From NCBI GenBank assembly GCA_030044455.1, contig JASHVU010000241.1, positions 1 through 8,885 of the forward strand: DNA of 8,885 bases, written 5' to 3'. Shown here in pieces: positions 1 through 5,997 of the stretch. Under the pieces are notes generated by a model that saw nothing but the letters and a program-made list of their open reading frames with translations, was not told the origin of the DNA and did no database searches. The translations under genes were made by a program, and so were the position numbers. This DNA is from Acidobacteriaceae bacterium (GTDB taxonomy: Bacteria; Acidobacteriota; Terriglobia; Terriglobales; Acidobacteriaceae). Within the stretch, counting starts at the first letter, position 1; every line of letters begins with the position of its first letter.

Positions 1-1
1 C

Positions 2-3000
2 GTTTCGTCCGCTCTCTCGCTACCGGTGGCCAAGGCGCCCACGAGCGTTGCCGTCACGCCCGCCTCACAAACGGCAAACGTGGACGCGTCCGTCAGTCTT
101 ACCGCGACCGTCACTCCAAACGTCACCACTGACGAAGTCTCGGCAGGGAACCTGGTCGCTATCTCCGGCGGCACGGTCACCTTCTCTGACGGAGGAACGG
201 CAATCTCGAGTTGCACAGGAGTGAGCCTCACCGGCGGAACCGCTACAGCTCCTACTGCCGCCTGCTCCACCACTGCGCTCAGTGCCTCGGGCAGCCCGCA
301 TTCCATCACCGCCGTTTACAACGGCGCCTCGGATGCAAATTACGCGACCAGCCCGACCAGCAATGCCGCAACGGTGACCGTGACCAAGGCTACCCCCACC
401 GTGTCGGTTGCATTGACTTCAGGGGTCGACCCGTCCACCGTAAACAGCTCTGTTACCTTCACCGCCACCATCACTCCTCCAAGCACCGGTGTTGCCGGTA
501 CTGGAAATGTTACTTTCTCCGATAACGGCCAGACGATTACAACGGGCTCCAGTTGCGGCACCAGCAATACGGGCGTGGCACCGGTGAGCTGGAGTGCGAG
601 TAGTTCTTCTACAACCGTGAGTTGCGCTACCAGCGGACTCAAAGGCGGATCGCATTCAATCGTTGCTTCCTACAGCGGCGATGGAAACTTCCTCAGCAGT
701 AGCGGTAATGTCACGCAATCGGTAAACGCCGCCTCAACCACCGTTGCCAAGCCGGTCCTGGTTTCGCCTTCCTCGCCGGCCGTGGGTCAAACCATCACCG
801 TCAGCGCAACAGTTTCTTCCAGTGGCACCCTGGTTGTTCCGTTCGCTGGAACAATGCAGTTCTTCAACGGCGGCACGCCGATAACAGCGTGCACCGCAGT
901 TACGGTGAACACCACCACTGGCGTGGCTCAATGTCTGATCACCGGGCTGGCCGCGAACACAACCAGCAATCCGTCGTACAGCATTACCGCGCAGTACAAC
1001 ACCGGCGACACGAGTTACTCGCAGAGCTCCGTGAGCCCCGTGCTTCCACTCGTCGTCAGCCAGTCCGGCATCACGGTGAACGTTTCGTCCTCGCTCAATC
1101 CGTCAATCGTCAACAATTCAGTCACCTTCACTGCCAATCTGACGCCCAGCACGGGCCTGACAGGAACGGTCAAATTCACTGACAACGGAACAGCGATTAC
1201 CGGCTGCCTGACCCAATCCGTTTCGGCCGCCGGAGTTGCGACCTGCCCCGACTCATCGCTGATAGCTACCGGCTCGGCGCATACCATCGTCGCCATTTAC
1301 TCCGGCGACTCCAACTACAGCTCCAACAGCGGCAGCCTCACCAATGGGCAGACCGTCAATCTGGCCGCCACTTCTGTAGGGGTCACGAGTAACGCCAATC
1401 CGTCAACCGTCAACGCCACCGTCACGTTTACGGCCACCGTCACGCCTAACCCGGGGGGCAGCGTGGCCCTGAGCGGCAAAGTAGCGTTTACTGATGTCTT
1501 CACGCCGCAAGGTGCCACAACTCCGAACCCATCTGCCACCCTATGCGCCGCTGCCACTGTAACTGTCACGGGGAACGGAACCGGCACGTTATCGTGCATT
1601 GTGTCCACATTGGGGCTAGGATCGCACGCGATCACGGCGACCTATGGCAGCGACACGAACTTCACCGGGAGCAGCAATTCTCCAGCCTACGCACAAACCG
1701 TAAACGCCGCCGCCACCACCATCACAGTCAGCTCGTCGTCACCCCTGGCCAGCCCGCCCACACCCGCGGCGCCCACTTCAACAGTGAACCAGACAGTCAC
1801 CTTTACGGCCAGCATTCCTGCACCGTCGGGTTCCACAAAGCTTGTCGGAACCGTGCTTTTCAAGGACAACGGGACTGCGATCGCCAACTGCACCACGGTT
1901 GGTGTGACGGCAACTTCTTCCACGAACTGGACGGCCACCTGCCCCTACACGTCTCTTACGGCCGCTGGATCTCCGCACACAATCACGGCGGCATATGCAA
2001 ACGATCCGAACTTCACCGTGGGTCCCGGAATGGTGGTGCAGTACGTGATTAAGGCGGCCGCTGGTGTGTCTCTCAATTCTTCAATTGATCCGTCCCAGGT
2101 GGATGGGCCAGTGACGTTCACCGCTACGGTCACGCCTAATCCCGCAGGATCGATTGCCCTCGGCGGAAATGTAACCTTCACCGATAGCGCCACGGGCCAG
2201 GCGATATCGACAGCTTGCACACAAGCGGCGCTGAATGCGAGCAACCAGGCTACCTGCCAAACTTCCTCGCTGACATTGGGATCGCATACCATCACGGCTG
2301 CTTATGCCAACGACCCGAACTTCAACAACAGCAGCACCACGCTGGCGCAGACCGTGAATCCAGCCACCTCGAGCATTACGCTGGCGTCGTCTTCCAATCC
2401 GTCAATTGTGGACCAGGCGGCAGCCGTGACCTTTACGGCCACCATCCCGGTTCCGTCTGGGAATGTAGCGCTTTCCGGCACACTGACCTTTACCGATATT
2501 GCGAATGGAAATACGACCGTAATTTGCTCAGGTGTGAAGCCATTGCAGGCCGGGACGTCGACCAGCTGGATCGGCAGTTGTCCGGATTCATCGCTGATCG
2601 CCGGCAACCATACCATTCAGGCCGCTTACGGCGGCGACTCCAACTTCACCGTCAGCAATGGCACGGTCACCCAGACGGTGGTCCTGGCCAACAGCACATT
2701 GACGTTGGGCTCGTCTTCACCCACGGCCGGAACTCCGCCCACTCCCACTTCGGTGGTCACCACCCTGGTCACCTTTACCGCGACGGTCGCGCCTTCTGCG
2801 GGCCAGGTACCTCTCGGCGGAACCGTGACCTTCACCGATAATGGAGCGACGATTTGCTCCAAGGTAGCTCCAATTGCAGGAATTGCGACCTGTCCAACTT
2901 CGTCGATGCCAAGCGGCCCCAACAGCATCTCCGCCGCGTATGGTGGGGACCCGAACTTCAATTCCAGCGCGCAAACGCTGATTCAGAATGTTCAGGATTT

Positions 3001-3958
3001 CTCGCTGGTGATCTCCAGCACGCCTCCGGTCACGGTCAGCCAGGGGCAGACCACCAGCAGCGACTTCTTCAATCGCCAAACCATCAGCGTCAATCCGGTT
3101 TCGATTGAGGGATTCACTACCGCCGCCGCCAAGCCGCTGAATCTCACCTGCGCCATTACAAACTCTGCGAGCGCGACAGTGACGGCCCCTGCCTGCGATC
3201 TGTTCACGCCGGGCACCACTACCGCGGCCTCAACGCTGGCGGTCACCTCGTCAGGTTCGACCCAGGCATTGAATATTGTGGTTGACGCAACCAGCCCCAA
3301 TACGCTGCTTGACACCTACACCGTAACGGTAACCGGAACGGATCCTACCACCGGCCTCTCTCACAGCGCGAAGTTCAACGTTCAGGTCATCTCGGTGTCG
3401 AGCGTTCTTCAGTTGATTTCTGGCGCCACGACCGGTAACACCGGCAACATCACCTACCGTTTGCCCCCGGGCGTAACGTTGGCGAACCTTTCCTGCGTCT
3501 ACATAGGGGGAACGGGAATCACGTCCACAACTGAATCGCCTTCGCAATTCGGCGTCGCCTGCCCGACCTTCAATCCCAGCACTCTCGGTTCGACGAGCTC
3601 AACCACCACGCAAGTCGTCACCACCTCGGTGACCGTAACCACCAACAGCTCAATTGCGGCGGTTCCGGCTCAACATACAAGTCTGCTGGTAGCCGGAGTA
3701 CTCGGGATTCCGGTCTTCGGTTTGATGGGCCTGCTGCGGCGCAGAAAAGTCAAGTCGGTGTTCTTTGGGCTATTGGCGTTCCTTGCTATCGGCGTCGCTG
3801 CCCTCCAGGCCACCGGCTGCGGATCGTCTGTTCACACTGGGGGATCACAGGTTACCGGTGGAACCACCCCGCCAGGCGTCTACTACATCCTGATCGACGG
3901 CACGGGGAGTGATGGCAATACTTATTCAGCGGTGCTCCAGCTGAACGTAGAGCTGTAG
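2..3958 (+). CDS. Giant Ig-like domain repeat surface protein (5' end outside window)
   Basis: The frame is open to the left edge, so the true start and signal peptide lie upstream; GTG at 26 is only the first in-window start-like codon and is residue 1 below. Nine bacterial Ig-like domains (Big_3_5 type) lie at about 7-120, 122-235, 237-347, 349-447, 449-563, 564-677, 679-780, 782-888 and 890-989. Typical signatures are a VTFTA strand, a G.V.F.D.G strand and an AxYxGDxNF-like end. Two modules of a different type follow at about 991-1126 and 1127-1310. Every one of the 11 modules holds exactly two cysteines, and the only other cysteine is C1265. Hydrophobic stretches 1220-1237 and 1245-1264 flank RRRK and run into TGCG, then a final Ig-like strand pair ends the protein. 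Composition is Thr/Ser/Ala/Val rich with few charges, as in extracellular adhesin-like proteins. Surface location and an adhesive or structural role are inferred; no enzymatic domain is visible. Confidence 0.9.
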   Translation, partial: VSSALSLPVAKAPTSVAVTPASQTANVDASVSLTATVTPNVTTDEVSAGNLVAISGGTVTFSDGGTAISSCTGVSLTGGTATAPTAACSTTALSASGSPHSITAVYNGASDANYATSPTSNAATVTVTKATPTVSVALTSGVDPSTVNSSVTFTATITPPSTGVAGTGNVTFSDNGQTITTGSSCGTSNTGVAPVSWSASSSSTTVSCATSGLKGGSHSIVASYSGDGNFLSSSGNVTQSVNAASTTVAKPVLVSPSSPAVGQTITVSATVSSSGTLVVPFAGTMQFFNGGTPITACTAVTVNTTTGVAQCLITGLAANTTSNPSYSITAQYNTGDTSYSQSSVSPVLPLVVSQSGITVNVSSSLNPSIVNNSVTFTANLTPSTGLTGTVKFTDNGTAITGCLTQSVSAAGVATCPDSSLIATGSAHTIVAIYSGDSNYSSNSGSLTNGQTVNLAATSVGVTSNANPSTVNATVTFTATVTPNPGGSVALSGKVAFTDVFTPQGATTPNPSATLCAAATVTVTGNGTGTLSCIVSTLGLGSHAITATYGSDTNFTGSSNSPAYAQTVNAAATTITVSSSSPLASPPTPAAPTSTVNQTVTFTASIPAPSGSTKLVGTVLFKDNGTAIANCTTVGVTATSSTNWTATCPYTSLTAAGSPHTITAAYANDPNFTVGPGMVVQYVIKAAAGVSLNSSIDPSQVDGPVTFTATVTPNPAGSIALGGNVTFTDSATGQAISTACTQAALNASNQATCQTSSLTLGSHTITAAYANDPNFNNSSTTLAQTVNPATSSITLASSSNPSIVDQAAAVTFTATIPVPSGNVALSGTLTFTDIANGNTTVICSGVKPLQAGTSTSWIGSCPDSSLIAGNHTIQAAYGGDSNFTVSNGTVTQTVVLANSTLTLGSSSPTAGTPPTPTSVVTTLVTFTATVAPSAGQVPLGGTVTFTDNGATICSKVAPIAGIATCPTSSMPSGPNSISAAYGGDPNFNSSAQTLIQNVQDFSLVISSTPPVTVSQGQTTSSDFFNRQTISVNPVSIEGFTTAAAKPLNLTCAITNSASATVTAPACDLFTPGTTTAASTLAVTSSGSTQALNIVVDATSPNTLLDTYTVTVTGTDPTTGLSHSAKFNVQVISVSSVLQLISGATTGNTGNITYRLPPGVTLANLSCVYIGGTGITSTTESPSQFGVACPTFNPSTLGSTSSTTTQVVTTSVTVTTNSSIAAVPAQHTSLLVAGVLGIPVFGLMGLLRRRKVKSVFFGLLAFLAIGVAALQATGCGSSVHTGGSQVTGGTTPPGVYYILIDGTGSDGNTYSAVLQLNVEL
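26..2995 (+). repeat. Array of nine Ig-like protein domains
   Basis: Nine divergent copies of about 100-115 codons encode the Ig-like array. Recurrent elements are NPS.V....VTFTAT near each start, a strand like GTVTFTDNG, a Cys pair 12-23 residues apart, and SHTITAAYANDPNF-like ends. At DNA level the copies are well diverged. Only short stretches such as CAATCCGTCAA recur (near 1096, 1395 and 2396), so this is an old protein-domain duplication and not a fresh tandem repeat. Domains 5 and 7 share TPNP.GS.AL.G, and domains 6 and 8 share a Trp-containing S.W...CP..SL block, which suggests that a two-domain unit was once duplicated. Confidence 0.88.
3665..3868 (+). other. Two-hydrophobic-segment insertion inside the last Ig-like module
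   Basis: Residues about 1214-1281 interrupt what otherwise aligns with the preceding module. The preceding module runs from a Cys pair through a T..VT strand to TYTVTVTGTDPTTG and a final AKFNVQV strand. The last module has its Cys pair (1157/1179), a TSVTVTT strand, then this insertion, and only afterwards PPGVYYILIDGTGSDG and AVLQLNVEL. The insertion holds hydrophobic segment 1220-1237, basic RRRKVK, hydrophobic segment 1245-1264, then C1265 in TGCGSS, which resembles a lipobox (A-T-G-C). I recall similar C-termini in many acidobacterial Ig-repeat proteins. A membrane-anchoring or processing role is inference. Confidence 0.7.
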
Positions 3959-3968
3959 TACTCGGGGT

Positions 3969-4004
3969 GGGCATCGAGGGCTATTGAGATAGCTGGAGAT
4001 GCCC
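3969..4004 (+). terminator. Nested intergenic hairpin, possible terminator or processing structure
   Basis: GGGCATC (3969-3975) pairs with GATGCCC (3998-4004), and inside it GCTAT (3980-3984) pairs with ATAGC (3989-3993) around a TGAG tetraloop. A symmetric 4x4 internal loop separates the two stems. It begins 11 bases after the stop of the Ig-repeat gene and ends about 30 bases before the next start codon. No T-run follows, so it is not a canonical intrinsic terminator. It could instead be a 3'-end stabilising or attenuating structure between two co-transcribed genes. Confidence 0.45.
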
Positions 4005-4035
4005 CAGAACTTCAGAGATTTGTCGAGGGGGACCG

Positions 4036-5328
4036 ATGAAACGAGGCACTCTGCAACTGCTGCTACTCGCCGCCCTTTCAAATTGCTTGGCGATGGGACA
4101 GATCAACTGCACTTCCACCGCCGCGCAAGGCAAACTGGTGTGCCAGTTTCCATTTTCGACCGGCGCACTGACCAACGACACTGCTTTGGGATCAGGGCAG
4201 GCCAGCACCACCGCCCTGCAATCGGCGGTGGCCGTGGCCACCAGCCTCAACATTGCCATGGCAAGCCAGGTGAGCCAGCTGCCCGTGGCCAGCGCCTCGG
4301 CAGGCACCGTTGTCGTGTACAAAGCTGGTGTCCCCGAGACTTTCAATAATCTCGGGCCCATCCTCACCGATCGTGGTCAGACCATTGGCAAGGGCAAGGT
4401 TTTTATCGGATTCTCCGCCAGCCAATACGTTTTCACGTCCATTAACGGCAACTCGCTGCGAGCCTTGCCCTTCTCGTTCTCGAGGTCCGCTTATACAAGC
4501 GGCGGCACTCTGCAAAGCACCACCTATACGCTGGAATCGTTTGATCTTGCCTTCAAGCTTGACCAGCTCGTTGCCATCGGGACGGTGGGCCTCACCAATC
4601 GCGTCGATGTAACCGCCATCATTCCCTGGGAGCGCGTATCGCTCGGTGATACGGTAGGCCAGTCAACCAATTACGTCGTCGAAGCCAACAACGTGCTCGC
4701 GTTTCAATACCCGTTGCCGAGTACTTACTCGTCAGGCACGGCAAATGGAATCGGAGACGCAACCTTTAACGTGAAGGCTCTGCTGTCGAGCGGCGAACGC
4801 GCCAGCTTCTCAGGGGAAATGGACGTGCGCACGCCAACCGGCGACGACCAGAACTTCCTCGGCTCCGGAGCCTGGGGGTTCAATCCATTTCTTGTCTATT
4901 CGCATCTCGGAAAAGTCTCTCCGCACGCCAAGGTTGGATATCAGTGGAATACAAAGACTGAGCTGAACAACCCCAGTGAAACCGCCGGCGGAAACAAATC
5001 GTTGCCCGGAGGACTGCAGTATGACTTCGGCGCCGATTGGGCAATGGCCAAGCGCTTGACGGTTGCCGGCGATCTGCTGGGAAGCCAGTATCTCAACACT
5101 CCGGCGGTGAGCCGTTCCAGCGTTCAGGTCAGCTCGTCAAGCTCGTTGCCTGCTCTCGAAACCAGCACCCCGATATCGTCCAGCTACACGATCAGCAACT
5201 TGAGCGCCGGCCTAAAGGTTAGTCCAATCGGAAAACTGGTCATTGCAGGCAATGTTCTGGTCCAGCTCAATAACAACGGCCTGCATGCAAGACCAACCCC
5301 GCTGGTGGGAATCTCGTACAAGTTCTAA
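4036..5328 (+). CDS. Secreted outer-membrane beta-barrel protein, Phenol_MetA_deg/transporter-like
   Basis: The ATG follows GAGGGGG (4025-4031) by four bases. Residues 1-21 form a Sec signal peptide (MKR, a Leu-rich core, then LAMG before Q22). Mature residues 22-40 hold a Cys pair (C25, C36). A segment at about 45-90 rich in small residues and resembling an amphipathic helix leads into GPILTDRGQTIGKGKVFIGF at 107-126, a block I recognise from acidobacterial outer-membrane proteins. From about 120 onward the protein shows alternating amphipathic strands. GIGDATFNVKALL (238-250) and DVRTPTGDDQNFLGSGAW (263-280) resemble the Phenol_MetA_deg (PF13557) family. It ends in ISYKF, with the terminal Phe expected of BAM-inserted barrels. 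It lies 77 bases after the Ig-repeat gene, so co-expression is plausible. The family often carries 'transporter' in annotations; substrate and transport activity are unknown here. Barrel call strong, function weak. Confidence 0.78.
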   Translation: MKRGTLQLLLLAALSNCLAMGQINCTSTAAQGKLVCQFPFSTGALTNDTALGSGQASTTALQSAVAVATSLNIAMASQVSQLPVASASAGTVVVYKAGVPETFNNLGPILTDRGQTIGKGKVFIGFSASQYVFTSINGNSLRALPFSFSRSAYTSGGTLQSTTYTLESFDLAFKLDQLVAIGTVGLTNRVDVTAIIPWERVSLGDTVGQSTNYVVEANNVLAFQYPLPSTYSSGTANGIGDATFNVKALLSSGERASFSGEMDVRTPTGDDQNFLGSGAWGFNPFLVYSHLGKVSPHAKVGYQWNTKTELNNPSETAGGNKSLPGGLQYDFGADWAMAKRLTVAGDLLGSQYLNTPAVSRSSVQVSSSSSLPALETSTPISSSYTISNLSAGLKVSPIGKLVIAGNVLVQLNNNGLHARPTPLVGISYKF

Positions 5329-5538
5329 TGCCGCTTTGATTCGAAGCAGCGTGGTTCCGATGGGTTGAAACCAATACCCGTGTAAGCATCAGGCCGCGCG
5401 AAGACCCGCCAAGTAGGTATTGAGCCCCGGCCGCCGATAACACTCGGAATGGACCGCCGATCTCCGGGACCAATTCGAGGCCAGGTTTTCAAGGTCGTCC
5501 TCTTAATCGCCGGCTCAGAAACCTTCGCGCTCGGCGAT

Positions 5539-5552
5539 CATAATATATTGTT
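5539..5552 (+). promoter_or_regulatory. AT-rich -10-like element just before the GTG at 5553
   Basis: CATAAT at 5539-5544 (five of six matches to TATAAT) and the overlapping TATATT at 5544-5549 stand out in GC-rich surroundings. No convincing -35 hexamer is visible 16-18 bases upstream. If CATAAT is used, transcription would begin at about 5551-5553, on or next to the GTG. No Shine-Dalgarno sequence precedes that GTG, and the in-frame TAA at 5541-5543 rules out any start further upstream. Together this hints at a leaderless message, but it is weak evidence. Confidence 0.35.
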
Positions 5553-5753
5553 GTGTCCAATTCATCGCTTCAAGTCGTGGATTCATACGCCGCGGGTGAG
5601 CCGGCGCGTGTGATTGTCGGTGGCGGGCCGGGAATCACCACGCCGCTCGGAACGGCGAGGTGGCCGGCGAATCACTTTTGCGGCATGAAGACTGAGATTC
5701 CCATCGGGCCTTATCTGCCAGAGCGATTTGCGAGGATGAAAGCTCATGCGTGA
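5553..5753 (+). pseudogene. In-frame chimera: epimerase-like N-terminus fused to FAD amine oxidase C-terminus (deletion remnant)
   Basis: The 66-codon GTG-started frame reads in two parts. Residues 6-26 (VVDSYAAGEPARVIVGGGP, 5568-5630) match the N-terminus of proline racemase-family proteins such as 4-hydroxyproline 2-epimerase (pattern hIDSHTxGEPTRVVxGGGP). Residues 27-66 (5631-5750: GITTPLGTAR, a GMKTE segment, then GPYLPERF) match the C-terminal end of DadA/LhpB-type FAD oxidases, where a G.GITT..GTARLLAD..G segment precedes a PYxPxRF tail. The catalytic cysteines of the epimerase and the FAD-binding GxGxxG of the oxidase are both absent. The likely origin is one in-frame deletion spanning most of two adjacent genes, which should encode roughly 330 and 370-400 residues. 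The tail still carries GAGGA (5732-5736) and overlaps the next gene by ATGCGTGA, so it may persist because it holds the next ribosome binding site. Alternatives are assembly collapse or an uncharacterised small protein. Family matches are from memory of patterns. Confidence 0.68.
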
Positions 5754-5997
5754 GATACTGCACTCCCTCACCATCAAGGTGAATGGCGACTCCATAGCGG
5801 TCGTGCCCGGAACCACGGTAGCGGCTGCAATCCTGATCGCCGGAGTTGCTGCACGCAAATCGGTGACCGGCCAGCCGCGCGGTCCGTTGTGCGGCATGGG
5901 CATCTGCTTTGAGTGCCGGGCAACCATCAACGGAGTTGCGCATCAGCGAAGCTGCCAGATTCTCTGTGCTCAGGGAATGGAGGTGCGCACCGGATGA
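5746..5997 (+). CDS. Small [2Fe-2S] subunit of a heteromeric FAD amine dehydrogenase (Fer2_4)
   Basis: This is an 83-residue ferredoxin-like protein. After a beta-grasp start (SLTIKVNGDSIAVVPGTTVAAAIL), the motif CGMGICFEC at 49-57 plus C70 gives the four expected plant-type cluster ligands C49, C54, C57 and C70; C74 is an extra cysteine. Length and motif fit the small subunit of HcnA-, OoxA- and LhpBEF-type complexes, where it passes electrons from an FAD amine/imino-acid oxidase subunit to a partner flavoprotein. Hydroxyproline is the most likely ancestral substrate because of the epimerase fragment upstream. Its start overlaps the upstream stop by eight bases and has GAGGA nine bases before it. 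Its stop overlaps the next start as ATGA, so translational coupling is likely on both sides. The protein itself looks intact although its catalytic partner is missing upstream. Confidence 0.88.
   Translation: MREILHSLTIKVNGDSIAVVPGTTVAAAILIAGVAARKSVTGQPRGPLCGMGICFECRATINGVAHQRSCQILCAQGMEVRTG

Noticed and set aside
26..2995. CRISPR or satellite-like DNA repeat
   Set aside because: Periodicity is at protein level only; DNA copies are diverged, contiguous and in frame, with no short identical repeats and spacers.
340..3547. Many minus-strand and alternate-frame ORFs of 60-208 codons inside the Ig-repeat gene
   Set aside because: They arise from the repetitive, stop-poor, GC-rich coding sequence; they repeat with the domain period and show no own motifs or start signals.
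5329..5350. GCTT...AAGC inverted repeat after the barrel gene as a terminator
   Set aside because: The stem is only four to five bases with no T-run after it; too weak to call.
5431..5461. CCGCCGAT direct repeat (5431-5438 and 5454-5461) as an operator
   Set aside because: An eight-base repeat 23 bases apart in GC-rich DNA is easily due to chance, and it lies about 90 bases upstream of the only promoter-like element with no other support.
5553..5753. Functional proline racemase/epimerase or oxidase gene
   Set aside because: With 66 codons it lacks both catalytic cysteines of the racemase fold and the FAD-binding domain of the oxidase.
5329..5760. Insertion sequence or transposon as cause of the scar
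   Set aside because: No transposase, terminal inverted repeats or target-site duplication seen near the junction.
5913..5993. Upstream start for the FAD oxidoreductase
   Set aside because: It would overlap the [2Fe-2S] gene by 85 bases, and the extra 27 residues do not resemble the family. The ATGA start at 5994 has GGAGG upstream and begins right before the Rossmann fold.
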